Part shown: positions 18,001 through 24,602 of the stretch, piece after piece
Numbering within the stretch: the stretch's first letter is position 1
Layout: each line of letters opens with the position of its first letter
Assembly (NCBI RefSeq): GCF_009796805.1
Contig: NZ_CP047029.1
Coordinates: forward strand, 2,056,501-2,120,500
DNA length: 64,000 bases
Direction of reading: 5' to 3'
Source: Algibacter sp. L1A34
Lineage (GTDB): Bacteria > Bacteroidota > Bacteroidia > Flavobacteriales > Flavobacteriaceae
Notes under the pieces: generated by a model
The model's database searches: none
The model's input: the letters and a program-made list of their open reading frames with translations, nothing else
What the model was told of the DNA's origin: nothing
Program-made: the position numbers and the translations under genes

Positions 18001-19526
18001 CTGCACCAAATAATGATGATGGAGACCAAAGTGAAGATGATGAGGATAATGTATTGATTACTCCATTAGATGCAATGGCAGATTTATCTCTAGAGAAAAC
18101 AGTGGTTGATAATGAAATCATGCCGAATGTTGGAGATGAAATTACATTCCAAATTACAGTTAGCAATGCTGGTCCAAATGCAGCAACAGGAGTAGAGGTT
18201 ATGGACTTATTACCACAAGGTTTCGACTTTGTTCGTTTCAGTGCAACTTCTGGTATTTATGATGAAATTACAGGATTATGGAATGTTGGTACAGTTCAAA
18301 ATGGAAGTACCCAAACATTACTGATTGATGTTATAATTCATGAGCCAAGTGGAACTGCAGGTGAATACTTAAATGTTTCTCAAATTACAGCAAGTGATGT
18401 GATTGATCCAAGTAGTACGCCAAATAACGATGATGGTGATCAAAGTGAGGATGATGAAGATAGTATATTAGTAATGACTGAAACTGCCGATTTAAGTTTA
18501 ACTAAATCTGTAAACAACATGAATGCTAATGTTGGTGAAGTCGTAACGTTTACACTTCAAATTGATAACGCAGGAGTAGATGATGCAACTGGAGTTGCTT
18601 TAGAAGATATCTTGCCAATTGGTTATAGCAATATTACTAACATAAGTAATGGAGGTGAATTGATAGGTAACAGGATTACATGGAGTGGTTTAAATGTGCC
18701 TTTAACAGGTTTAACCATTACTTATAATGGAACTGTTAATATGCCAACATTACAAGCTGGTGAGTATTTAAATATTGCTGAAATTACTGCTAGTAATCAA
18801 TTTGATCCAAACAGTGAGCCGGATAATGATGATGGTGATCAAAGTGAAAATGATGAAGATAGTACATTTATAAATACACCAATTGCCGATATTGAGGTAA
18901 CAAAAGTAGTTGATAACGGAAACCCTTCAATAGGTGAAACAGTTGTGTTTACTATTACTGCTAGTAACTTAGGAAGTATAGATGCTACTTCTGTAGAAAT
19001 TATAGATGTATTACCAAGCGGTTACGAGTTTACAGATTATGTAGCTTCATCCGGAATCTACAATGAAGAAACAGGATTATGGAACGTATCATTAGTTGCA
19101 GCAGGAGTTGCCGAAACGTTAGAAATAACGGTTAAGGTCTTAGATGTGAATGATTATGTAAATACAGCATCTCTTGAGTTCTTAGATCAAATTGATTCAG
19201 ATGAAAGCAATGATTCTGCTGATGCGTCTATCGCTCCACAATGTTTGAAAATTTATAATGAATTTTCTCCTAACGGAAATGGTAAAAACGAATTCTTCTA
19301 CATTGATTGTATTAATAATTATCCTGAAAATAAGCTTGAAATATATAATAGATGGGGTAATGTAGTTTATGTAAAAGAAGGTTATGATAATACTTTTGAT
19401 GGTATATCTAACGGAAGAGCTGTAGTTAATAAGAACGAGAAATTACCAGTAGGAACGTATTACTATATTTTAGATCTAGGTGATGGTTCAGAACCAAGAT
19501 CGGGTTGGTTATATTTAGTGAGATAA
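6021..19526 (+). CDS. Giant modular T9SS type B surface protein (adhesin-like)
   Basis: 4501 residues in one uninterrupted frame. A signal peptide ends at SSLHAQ. The modules, counted by eye, are about 15 PKD/Ig-like units (residues ~34-1445) with a recurring [AD]AGxDQxxC start and GxYxFxW core; 3 DUF11 units (~1446-1852, starting LELTK, LSVSK, LQITK); 15 CshA-type fibril repeats (~1853-3616, with VPGEGxWxYDxxTGxxxFxP); 6 more DUF11 units (~3617-4405, DLSLxKxV...SDLLPSGYDF); and a C-terminal type B sorting domain (~4407-4501) with FSPNGNGKNEFF, YNRWGNVVY and LPVGTYYYILDLGDG. Such C-terminal domains direct export by the T9SS and surface attachment. The downstream genes are PorP/SprF-like and OmpA-like, as for SprB-SprF in Flavobacterium johnsoniae. 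An adhesin or gliding-related role is likely, but the modules differ from those I know in SprB. Confidence 0.93.
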   Translation: MDNFYLLKKINNLKLFIFFAFTLFLGISSLHAQSCTINAGVDRTICANDVFQLDGNSPDAYADGPTWMQIGGPSVIISDPSIDNPIITGFSGGNTYEFQLSAVCPNGDTPSQTVSITVESITVADAGSDVASCPDSSGALIINANAPTNSGEMGAWSVSGSNGAGVTINQPTSATSTISLADGSAGTTVLRWTISGDDYAPGQSCESYDEITITNYGGEEPVDAGADQTLSNCYTVSQSTNLDGSFAGNNINGQVGTWLFVTGPSNPTISSPNTNNTGVSGLVEGVYVFRWDVVGPCVSGSDTVTVTVPEATQDVTQATISNDDQRFCDASITETTLVGNSPDFTNETVLWEKTSGGTVTIVDPTSSTTQITGLTSPGSYQFSYTITNSVTSCTSTDFVRVIYNVDTISISANSGNDIVGDCGETEISVPYTSTSGNVSEYSIVSGPGASGITFPTNYTNLGSEDSGTTTIQVFGVPGITSFDVPGTYTVNFRRRRSGNLLQGCDVANDAINIIISRAISGAAAGSPQTFTCGQTDGTLAGSTINVGETSVWSQISGPSTADISDIYAQTPGLLNLIPGEYVFRYTVTAGPNCTPPAVSDTSVFVSPIDNDPVEAGGDQTVCYNAPVQLDADPALASQTGTWSSTDPNVVFEDENDPKTIATGFSLASTDYILTWSLLNEFAYCGEAATDTVTITTTSDESPTVADAGADFCFGQGVTTIANLAGNTPDIDEMGTWTQITGPSAVSFTSPNSETSEVTGLIDGEYEFQWEIAYTAPVPNACLSTSDTVLVVVADSSTTVYAGPDQLELCLGTSLSFIMDADSAPDGGQGTWALVSGLGGYTVDDINSPKATFSDLLDGTYVFEWVIDFGGCTASATPDQVTIEVGIPPTEAVIPDATQIICAATNTTIFAEPLGNPNSESGSWTVVSGPNTPTIDNPGSNSISVTNLITGSYVFRWTIVGSSTFCPSSSDDITIDVYGPATAGTDQDLCMVNSAFLEATPGTTGTWSLVFVDGIAATPAQIALYTPTQSPSNSNTANAPVDPGFVYVFDYTTDYTGAGLSCNNSSQVTVTVSDGPSEDADAGADQDVCITNPSATLTAGNLAIPSDVTSQWRFLSQPSSSVAVIDTPNNTTTTNITGLTVPGLYIVELNFATTFCADNADIVRIEVFEAPTPIEAGADQNPACQQDTQLDATAPTVGIGVWTFASPGDDPSGGLVVIDSPNNPKTTLSNIPDDAGSDGLDDVYVLTWTVTSGPFTSGDCGPQSDTVTLTYTGAPPSQAVAGPDQEYCDNSQAFLAATDLAVGTGTWTQTGGAPATIAAENNPNSLVFGLSAGTYQFTWTAVGGGCTSVDTMEIVIHSDPISANAGPDQSLPEFSSVTLGATPAGVGEGTWTQVSGPSTVSFIDENDANTLVAGTAVGTYVFRWSIVSGTCSHAEDEVTIIITPISDLELTKAVSTSNVNAGDIITFTVSVFNNDTSGANSDATGVSVEDILPLGYSIVPGTVSNGGSFDLGTQTITWSNLDIANGATLPLTFNVTVNASGPYVNTAQIIASDNFDPDSDPTTDASVDEDGNGNGDDDDEDTETITIQSADLSVSKVVSPTDASVGDPVEFTITVTNGGGDTATNVEVLDQLPSGYTYQSDDASGNYNSSTGVWTIASIAASTNAVLKITALVNAPTGTTDEYLNTSQVIASDQNDPNSTPNNDDGNQSEDDEDNAEVNLETADLQITKSVSPLSGSVGDPVTFTILLENAGGGDATGVDIEDLLPSGYDLVAGTISDSGVYIVGNKSIVWSDLALGNGLSRTLTYDAIVNASGDYTNVAQITASDLFDPNSTPDNDVLTEDDQDDATFTIEVNIPPVADNEISSGNTSGATVIQNIITGDTDSDGTIDAMSVNLIVPTNPGLTIIDPITDLNGDLIGFTVEGQGVWLYDEVTGEVSFNPIPGYTGDPDPISYTIDDEDGDTSNVATITVEYTVVAPIANDNEDLDNALGTAVSIDVLADDLLSDGSTPAPSDVTLDLDTPIGATSPVTGTNGNTIGFTTTEGTWLYNETTGVLEFTPNGTFEGDPLPITYNITDVDTGEVSTTPATVTITYEDRPVAVDDSSTGNTSGSTVTIDIVDNDTDGDNNLDPTTVSLTAPVGATNIVTSTDGDIIGFEVPGEGVWSYDETTGEISFDPIDGFTGDPTDIEYTIFDEDGNESTDPASINIEYTVTPPIANDNEDLDNVLGTAVSIDVLADDLLSDGSTPAPSDVTLDLDTPIGATSPVTGTNGNTIGFTTTEGTWLYNETTGVLEFTPNGTFEGDPLPVDYNITDVDTGEVSTTPATVTITYEDRPVAVDDSSTGNTSGSTVTIDIVDNDTDGDNNLDPTTVSLTAPVGATNIVTSTDGDIIGFEVPGEGVWSYDETTGEISFDPIDGFTGDPTDIEYTIFDEDGNESTDPASINIEYTVTPPIANDNEDLDNALGTAVSIDVLADDLLSDGSTPSPTDVTFELVVPAGATSPVTGTSGNPIGFTTTEGTWLYNETTGVLEFTPNGTFEGDPLPVDYNITDVDTGEVSTTPATVTITYEDRPVAVDDSSTGNTSGSTVTIDIVDNDTDGDNNLDPTTVSLTAPVGATNIVTSTDGDIIGFEVPGEGVWSYDETTGEISFDPIDGFTGDPTDIEYTIFDEDGNESTDPASINIEYTVTPPIANDNEDLDNALGTAVSIDVLADDLLSDGSTPSPTDVTFELVVPAGATSPVTGTSGNPIGFTTTEGTWLYNETTGVLEFTPNGTFEGDPLPITYNITDVDTGEVSTTPATVTITYEDRPVAVDDSSTGNTSGSTVTIDIVDNDTDGDNNLDPTTVSLTAPVGATNIVTSTDGDIIGFEVPGEGVWSYDETTGEISFDPIDGFTGDPTDIEYTIFDEDGNESTDPANINIEYAVTPPIANDNEDLDNALGTAVSIDVLADDLLSDGSTPAPSDVTLDLDTPIGATSPVTGTNGNTIGFTTTEGTWLYNETTGVLEFTPNGTFEGDPLPITYNITDVDTGEVSTTPATVTITYEDRPVAVDDSSTGNTSGSTVTIDIVDNDTDGDNNLDPTTVSLTAPVGATNIVTSTDGDIIGFEVPGEGVWSYDETTGEISFDPIDGFTGDPTDIEYTIFDEDGNESTDPANINIEYAVTPPVAEDDINNIATDIGDPTVINVLTNDLLSDGTTPDVSDVTVDLDPSTLGVQTTLDVTGEGIWSYDPSTGDVTFTPEIGYEVSPTPIPYELVDTDTGQSDTATITVIYEIPPVADNESSTGNTPGEIVSQDILVGDTDADGNIDATSVNLVTPAGATNIITDLDGDVIGFTVPGEGAWLYDNNTGSLSFDPEIGFTGDPTSIEYTVDDNDGNTSNIATVVVEYANIPPIANDDSSTGNNTGNPVTLNVLADDTLSDGSTPDPDDIIFDLVVPVGATDPILGTNGNTIGFTVPGEGVWIYDEVTGDVTFTPEAGFTNDPTDIQYNLTDVDTGEITVSPATIAIDYDIEFPITENDEDLNNSTSSVVSVDILDNDNDPDGNLDPETVNLVTPLGATNIVTDADGDVIGFDVPGEGTWIYDYLTEELTFTPESGFVEDPTPVSYTVDDNDGNMSNTSTVTIDYVDVADLSLTKIVVDNDITPLVGSEITFEVRVFNDGPQDASGVQVSDLLPSGYDFVLYSSTSGTYNETTGLWELGTVLSGESETLLIDVLVNGTGDYLNIAEVIASNVFDIDSVPNNDDGDQSEDDEDNAIVTPVESVSDLSLVKTVVDGDVTPLVGSEITFQITVSNDGPQNATGVEITDLLPSGYDFVLFSSTSGAYNETTGLWNVGGIASGESETLLIDVLVNGTGDYINIAQVTASDILDTDSVPNNDDGDQSEDDEDNAFVTPVISIADLSLTKDVVDGDTMPLVGSEITFIITVTNDGPQDATGVEVTDLLPSGFDYILFSSTSGTYNEATGVWTVGNVINGTTETLLIDVLVNGSGDYLNVAQISGSNVVDNDSAPNNDDGDQSEDDEDNVLITPLDAMADLSLEKTVVDNEIMPNVGDEITFQITVSNAGPNAATGVEVMDLLPQGFDFVRFSATSGIYDEITGLWNVGTVQNGSTQTLLIDVIIHEPSGTAGEYLNVSQITASDVIDPSSTPNNDDGDQSEDDEDSILVMTETADLSLTKSVNNMNANVGEVVTFTLQIDNAGVDDATGVALEDILPIGYSNITNISNGGELIGNRITWSGLNVPLTGLTITYNGTVNMPTLQAGEYLNIAEITASNQFDPNSEPDNDDGDQSENDEDSTFINTPIADIEVTKVVDNGNPSIGETVVFTITASNLGSIDATSVEIIDVLPSGYEFTDYVASSGIYNEETGLWNVSLVAAGVAETLEITVKVLDVNDYVNTASLEFLDQIDSDESNDSADASIAPQCLKIYNEFSPNGNGKNEFFYIDCINNYPENKLEIYNRWGNVVYVKEGYDNTFDGISNGRAVVNKNEKLPVGTYYYILDLGDGSEPRSGWLYLVR
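11946..15485 (+). repeat. Five 708-bp tandem repeats inside the giant gene
   Basis: Five consecutive units of 236 codons each begin with PIANDNEDLDN at about 11946, 12654, 13362, 14070 and 14778. Each unit encodes two CshA-type modules. The copies are nearly identical at the base level and keep exact 708-base spacing. Variant blocks differ between copies: STPAPSDVTLDLDTP in copies 1, 2 and 5 against STPSPTDVTFELVVP in 3 and 4; PLPIT in 1, 4 and 5 against PLPVD in 2 and 3; ASINIEYTV in 1-3 against ANINIEYAV in 4 and 5. Confidence 0.95.
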
Positions 19527-19574
19527 AAATAGATTTAGAAAACAGGGTTATACCTAAAATATAAAAATTTAGAA

Positions 19575-20492
19575 ATGAATTTAAAATTGAAAATAGTATT
19601 AAGTCTAGTATTGGTAATTGCACTGCATAAAACCAATGCCCAACAAGACCCACAGTACACAGATTATATGTTTAACACGCTAACCGTGAATTCTGCTTAT
19701 GCAGGTTCACGGGGGCATTTAACTGCCACGGGTTTACATAGAACGCAATGGGTTGGTTTAGATGGAGCTCCAACTACACAGTCGTTTAGTATAGAATCAC
19801 CTGTTGGTAAAAATGTAGGTTTAGGTGTTGTTTTGGTTAATGATGAACTAGGACCTTCAGATGAGTTTTACTTAGATGCGAATTTCTCATACACCATTCC
19901 CTTAAATAATTACAGTAAACTATCTTTCGGTATTAAAGGAGGAGGTAGAATGCTTAATGTGAATTTTACAGATTCAAACCAACAAGAACCAGGGGAAAGT
20001 GTTTTTCAAGATATAAACAATAAATTTTTACCAACAGTTGGTGCAGGTGTGTACTGGCATAGTGAAACGAGTTACATTGGTTTATCGGTACCAAATTTTT
20101 TAACAGATGAACATTATGATGGGATTCAAAATGCTGTTGCGGCAGAACGATTGCATTATTTTTTAATAGCAGGAAAGGTATTCGATTTAAGTCCTACTGT
20201 TAAATTTAAACCCGCCTTTTTAGGTAAATTTGTAGTTGGTGCTCCAATTATAGCAGATGTATCTGCTAACTTTATGTTTAATGATGTTTTAAGACTTGGA
20301 GTTGCATACCGATGGGACGATTCTGTGAGTGGTTTATTAGGCTTACAATTAGGTCCAAAATTAATGGTTGGGTATGCTTATGATGCTACTACAACAAGAT
20401 TAAAAAACTTTAACTCTGGAAGTCATGAAATTATGTTACGTTTCGAACTTAGATCTAGAGAAAAACAATTAAAATCGCCACGATTCTTTTAA
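19575..20492 (+). CDS. PorP/SprF family type IX secretion outer-membrane protein
   Basis: 305 residues with a signal peptide ending at TNAQ and the family hallmark QDPQYTDYMFNTLTVNSAYAGSRG directly after it. The rest is a beta-barrel-like pattern with alternating aromatic and polar residues, ending near the strand EIMLRFELR. SprF/PorP-type proteins are needed for export of, or attach to, their adjacent type B cargo. Position 48 bases after the giant gene and 2 bases before the OmpA gene supports a dedicated partner role for the 4501-residue protein. Confidence 0.93.
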   Translation: MNLKLKIVLSLVLVIALHKTNAQQDPQYTDYMFNTLTVNSAYAGSRGHLTATGLHRTQWVGLDGAPTTQSFSIESPVGKNVGLGVVLVNDELGPSDEFYLDANFSYTIPLNNYSKLSFGIKGGGRMLNVNFTDSNQQEPGESVFQDINNKFLPTVGAGVYWHSETSYIGLSVPNFLTDEHYDGIQNAVAAERLHYFLIAGKVFDLSPTVKFKPAFLGKFVVGAPIIADVSANFMFNDVLRLGVAYRWDDSVSGLLGLQLGPKLMVGYAYDATTTRLKNFNSGSHEIMLRFELRSREKQLKSPRFF

Positions 20493-20494
20493 AA

Positions 20495-22525
20495 ATGAAC
20501 TACATGAAAAATACAATTACACTTTTATTTTTATTCACAATAAGTATTTCTTTTGCTCAAAGTTCAACTAAAAAAGCTGACAAATTGTTCGATAGAATGT
20601 GGTATAAAGAGGCTTCGGTTTTATATGAATTAGAGCTTAATAAAATTGAAAGAAAAGATAAAGAATTTACAGATAGTAATGATTCAACATATGTTAGGCT
20701 TTTAAAGCGAGCAGGGGATTCGTACTTTTTTAATACAGATATGAAAAATGCCTATGTATGGTATGATAAGTTGATATCCAATTTTTATCCAAATGTAGAT
20801 TCAGAATACATCTTTAGATATGCGCATGCATTAGAGGGAACAGGTAAGTATAGAGAAGCAAAACGCTGGATGAAAGAGTTTTCTAAAAGAACTATAGATA
20901 GCGATGATAGATCGGTTTTATTAGATCAAAAATTATTGACAGTTGAAGATGTTTTGGATATTCAACCCGGTTTCATTTTAAAGAACTTATCTACAAATAC
21001 GAAGTATTCAGATTTTGGGCCTATGTATTATAAGGATCAATTAGTGTATTCCTCTGCTGTAGATTCTTCTAACTATCACACTAGAATTTACCATTGGAAT
21101 GAACAGCCTTTTTTAAATATGTATTTAGGGAAAATAAATACTATAGGATCGGATGTGAAATTGATTGATGAATTTTCTAAAAATTTAAATACACGTTATC
21201 ATGAGGCTACTTTAGCTTTTTCTCCAGACGAAACAAAAATTTATTTTACTCGTAATAATTATAACGGTAGTTTGCATAGAGATGATAAAGGCACAAACCA
21301 TTTAAAACTTTATAGTGCGGAGTTGCGTAAAGATGAAGATAGTTTGCCTACATGGCAAAACGTAAAAGAATTACCATTTAATAGTGAAGATTATTCAGTA
21401 GGTCATCCAACAGTAAGTAGCGATGGGAAGTTGTTATATTTCGTTTCGGATATGCCAGGTTCTATTGGAGGTACAGATATTTTTGTTGTAGATATTTTAG
21501 ATGAAAAAACAAATAGTAAAATACAAGATAGTACTTATACCGGTTATTCTAAACCAAGAAATTTAGGTGAAACGATAAATACTGAAGGACGAGAAATGTT
21601 TCCTTACATAACAGATAATGCACTGTATTTTGCATCTGATGGACATTTAGGACTTGGTGGGCTGGATGTTTATGAAAGTCGAATTATTGATTCTAATTTT
21701 CAAAAACCAGTAAATCTAGGAGCGCCATTAAATAGTGAGTTAGACGATTTTGGTTTTATTGTAAATGAAGAAAAAAACAAAGGCTTTGTATGTTCAAACA
21801 GATTAACAGGTAAGGGTGATGATGATATTTACTCATTTGTTCGTTTACCAAAAGAAGATGTTTTATGCGAGCAATTAGTTAGAGGTTATGTATCAAATGT
21901 AATTACAGGAGAGCGTATTGCAAACGTGAAAATGACTTTGTTTTCTAGTGATGGTAAAGAGTTAGAATCGACTACCACAGATATTGCTGGTGCTTATAAG
22001 TTTAATTCTGTTTTAGATTGCGCTACCAAGTTTAATGTTGTAGCAGCCAAAACAGGATATGAAACGAAAGAAAAACCAGTGTTAACTTTAAACGAAAATG
22101 GAGAAACCGTTGTTGCTTTAGGTCTTGAAACACTTAATGAATTAATTGTTGAAGAACAAGGTGTTTTAAAAATAAAAATAGGAATTATTTATTTCGATTT
22201 AGATAAATCCTTTATTAGAAACGACGCTTCTATAGAGTTGAATAAAATTGTTTTATTGATGGCGCAGTACCCTGAAATGGTTATAAAAATTGAATCTCAT
22301 ACAGATGCTAGAAATAGTGATGCATACAATTTAAGTTTATCCGATAGAAGAGCAAAATCCACTAGAGACTATATAGTAGGTCAAGGTATAAATGCTAGCA
22401 GAATTAAAAGCGCAGAAGGATTTGGTGAATCACAATTAATAAATCATTGTAAAAATGGAGTTAAGTGTAGCGAAAGTGAGCACCAACTTAACAGAAGATC
22501 CGAATTTATAATAGTGAAGATGTAG
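20495..22525 (+). CDS. OmpA-family protein with PD40 repeats
   Basis: 676 residues (a second in-frame ATG at 20504 is equally good). The signal peptide ends at ISFAQ. An N-terminal helical, TPR-like part (about 22-140) with YVWYDKLISNFYPN and KYREAKRWMKEF is followed by WD40/PD40-like beta-propeller blades (FSPDETKIYFTRN, VSSDGKLLYFVSD, DNALYFASDG), a carboxypeptidase regulatory-like domain (VRGYVSNVITGERIANVKM) and a C-terminal OmpA peptidoglycan-binding domain with ESHTDARNSDAYNLSLSDRR. It starts two bases after the PorP/SprF stop, so translation is coupled. It probably anchors the secretion or adhesin assembly to peptidoglycan. This three-gene order is common in Bacteroidota. Confidence 0.93.
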   Translation: MNYMKNTITLLFLFTISISFAQSSTKKADKLFDRMWYKEASVLYELELNKIERKDKEFTDSNDSTYVRLLKRAGDSYFFNTDMKNAYVWYDKLISNFYPNVDSEYIFRYAHALEGTGKYREAKRWMKEFSKRTIDSDDRSVLLDQKLLTVEDVLDIQPGFILKNLSTNTKYSDFGPMYYKDQLVYSSAVDSSNYHTRIYHWNEQPFLNMYLGKINTIGSDVKLIDEFSKNLNTRYHEATLAFSPDETKIYFTRNNYNGSLHRDDKGTNHLKLYSAELRKDEDSLPTWQNVKELPFNSEDYSVGHPTVSSDGKLLYFVSDMPGSIGGTDIFVVDILDEKTNSKIQDSTYTGYSKPRNLGETINTEGREMFPYITDNALYFASDGHLGLGGLDVYESRIIDSNFQKPVNLGAPLNSELDDFGFIVNEEKNKGFVCSNRLTGKGDDDIYSFVRLPKEDVLCEQLVRGYVSNVITGERIANVKMTLFSSDGKELESTTTDIAGAYKFNSVLDCATKFNVVAAKTGYETKEKPVLTLNENGETVVALGLETLNELIVEEQGVLKIKIGIIYFDLDKSFIRNDASIELNKIVLLMAQYPEMVIKIESHTDARNSDAYNLSLSDRRAKSTRDYIVGQGINASRIKSAEGFGESQLINHCKNGVKCSESEHQLNRRSEFIIVKM

Positions 22526-22544
22526 GTTGATTTTAAAATATTTC

Positions 22545-22592
22545 AAAATAAGAAAAGCGGATATATATTTATATATCCGCTTTTCTTATTTT
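22545..22592. terminator. Bidirectional rho-independent terminator
   Basis: A perfect inverted repeat with 21-base arms (AAAATAAGAAAAGCGGATATA and its complement) and a 6-base centre. Each arm ends in A/T tracts, so it can terminate both the plus-strand adhesin operon (stop 22525) and the minus-strand kinase gene, whose last seven bases overlap the right arm. Confidence 0.92.
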
Positions 22593-24103
22593 ATATGTTT
22601 ATATATGCTGTCTAATAATTTTTTTTCATCAAAAGGTTTAGTGATAACAGCGTTAATACCGGCTTTTTTAAAACGTTTTAAATCTTCTTGAAAAGCTTCG
22701 GTTGATAGAAGGATAATAGGTGTTTTTTTATGCTCTTTTGATAAATTACGAACCGAAGTTGCTAAGTCTACAACCGAATAATCGTGTATTGTATTTGCTA
22801 ATAATATCAAGTCGACTTCTTGGCTTGTTATATTAGGGATCAATTCTTCTCCTTTAGAAATTATATTTAGGTAGAAATCTCCAGTGGCTGCTAATATTTT
22901 CAAGAGGGTAAGTTGCATTAATTCCGAGTCTTCAACAAGCAGTATATTGCGCTTTACACCTAAATGTGGTAATTGATTTTTTAATAATTCCTGTTTTAAA
23001 CTATCATTAAAAAGGGACTCGTTAATACTTATATTACATTTAAATTTGGTTCCTTCATTTATAGTACTTTCAACGGTAATATTACCATTCATTTCAGAAA
23101 TAATATGTTCTGTTATTGAAAGTCCAAGTCCTGCTGTGTTTTCATTTTCAATTGTAGATTCAATTTTTGTAAACCTTTCAAAGATAAAATCTAATTTGTT
23201 AGGAGGAATACCACAACCTGTATCTATAACTTCAATTTGGATATTAGCTTTTCTGGCTCTAATATAATTAAGTGATACCTTTAAGTCTATAGAACCATGG
23301 TTAGTAAACGTTATGGCATTGCTTAATAGATTTTCTATAACTTGTTTTAACCTCGCAGAATCCCCTCTAAGGTAATCAGGAAGACGCTCATCAATAGAAA
23401 TATTAAACTTAAGAGATTTGTTAGATGCGAGAATTTTGTATGCCGAAACAATATCTTTTAATATTTCTTTAAAATTAAAAACTTTGTCAACTAGCTTAAG
23501 TTTACCAGATTGTATTTTAGAGATGTCTAGAATGTTTTCAATTCTATCTTTTAAATCCTTATTTGAAGATAGAACAATCCCTAAATAATTTTTTTGTTCA
23601 TCGTTTAGCTGATTGTTTTTTAGAAGTAATTTACTAAAAATTAAAGAAGCCGTAATCGGGTTTCGAAGCTGGTGGCTAAAATTTGCAATAAAGTTATTTT
23701 TAAAAGTTTCTTTTTCTAGTAAGTATTCGTTCTTTAATTCTAATACTTGAGAGTTTATAATAGATTCATTTCTAGTTTGAGCAGCAAGTTGATAGTTACT
23801 GTAGTGCTTTGTTAAGTCCTCAATAATTACGAGGTTTTCGTTTTTGTTTTGTGAATGTATTGTAACATCTGTAATAAAAAGCAGATCTTCAAAATTTAGA
23901 TTGATGCAAGAAAAATCAAAACGCTCGTTTTCGATTAACAATAAGCTGCTTAATATTTCAAAAAAAGGATGGCTATTTTGTAATAAATCGTTTTTTTTAA
24001 CGGGTAAGATGGTCTCATCAGATTCTAGAATGCATCCAGAGTCATCGACTAAAATGTATTGAAAATTATTTTTATGAAATTTTTTTTTATAAGCTTCTAA
24101 CAT
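22586..24103 (-). CDS. Soluble histidine kinase with degenerate C-terminal receiver
   Basis: 505 residues with no membrane helix or signal peptide. An N-terminal PAS-like segment (about 1-105) and a short coiled linker lead to a HisKA domain with NFSHQLRNPI (H144) and an HATPase_c domain with ENLLSNAITF, DTGCGIPP and TAGLGLSITEH. The last 120 residues form a receiver fold: the acidic pair in LLVEDSELM and the lysine in VITKPF are present, but the strand that should carry the phospho-acceptor reads DLILLANTIHD, with A436 where Asp is expected. The receiver therefore probably cannot be phosphorylated in the usual way. The gene follows a Ras-like GTPase gene by 4 bases and is the last of four minus-strand genes, so its input or output is probably tied to the GTPase. 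Confidence 0.9.
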   Translation of the reverse strand: MLEAYKKKFHKNNFQYILVDDSGCILESDETILPVKKNDLLQNSHPFFEILSSLLLIENERFDFSCINLNFEDLLFITDVTIHSQNKNENLVIIEDLTKHYSNYQLAAQTRNESIINSQVLELKNEYLLEKETFKNNFIANFSHQLRNPITASLIFSKLLLKNNQLNDEQKNYLGIVLSSNKDLKDRIENILDISKIQSGKLKLVDKVFNFKEILKDIVSAYKILASNKSLKFNISIDERLPDYLRGDSARLKQVIENLLSNAITFTNHGSIDLKVSLNYIRARKANIQIEVIDTGCGIPPNKLDFIFERFTKIESTIENENTAGLGLSITEHIISEMNGNITVESTINEGTKFKCNISINESLFNDSLKQELLKNQLPHLGVKRNILLVEDSELMQLTLLKILAATGDFYLNIISKGEELIPNITSQEVDLILLANTIHDYSVVDLATSVRNLSKEHKKTPIILLSTEAFQEDLKRFKKAGINAVITKPFDEKKLLDSIYKHIK

Positions 24104-24107
24104 GATT

Positions 24108-24602
24108 CTAAATTAATGCGTTAGCTAATTTAGCAAATAGAGTTTCAACTTTACTACCAGTTTTCGCGCTAACAAATAAATCGACTAAAGAGTCGAAAGT
24201 ATCGCTGTATTGCGTTAAATATGTTTTGTTTACCAGATCCATTTTGTTACCCACTACTTTGATAGGGATGTTTGGGTAATTTTCTTTTAAAAAATTTAGC
24301 TCGTCAGCAAGGTTTTCAAAAGTTACGGGTCTAGATAAATCGAATACGTATATAAAGCCGTGAGTTCCTAATAAGTAAGAAGAACGTGTTTTTTTTATGT
24401 CGTCTTGCCCTTCCAAATCCCAAATAATTAGGGAAATAGATTCTTTATCAGTTACTTCAATTGTCTTTTTAGAAATATGAACACCAATAGTAACTTTATA
24501 TTCTTCAGAAAAAGTATTTTGAACAAAACGTCTAATTAATGATGTTTTACCAACGCCAAAATGACCTATTAATACAATTTTTTTAGATGCTGTCATTTTC
24601 AA
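24108..24602 (-). CDS. Ras/Rab-like small GTPase
   Basis: 164 residues, the size of a single GTPase domain. G1/P-loop GHFGVGKTS (K19, T20), G3 WDLEGQ with the catalytic-type Gln kept, G4 NKMD and G5 SAKTG are all present. KVTIGVHISKKTIEV occupies the switch I region, as in Rab proteins. No lipid-modification cysteine is seen at the C-terminus (KLANALI). Start codons at residues 1 or 3 are equally possible. The gene overlaps the upstream roadblock/longin-like gene by 20 bases. Bacterial Ras-like GTPases such as MglA work with roadblock partners in switching polarity or signalling. A similar switch is inferred here, feeding the neighbouring kinase. Confidence 0.92.
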   Translation of the reverse strand: MKMTASKKIVLIGHFGVGKTSLIRRFVQNTFSEEYKVTIGVHISKKTIEVTDKESISLIIWDLEGQDDIKKTRSSYLLGTHGFIYVFDLSRPVTFENLADELNFLKENYPNIPIKVVGNKMDLVNKTYLTQYSDTFDSLVDLFVSAKTGSKVETLFAKLANALI

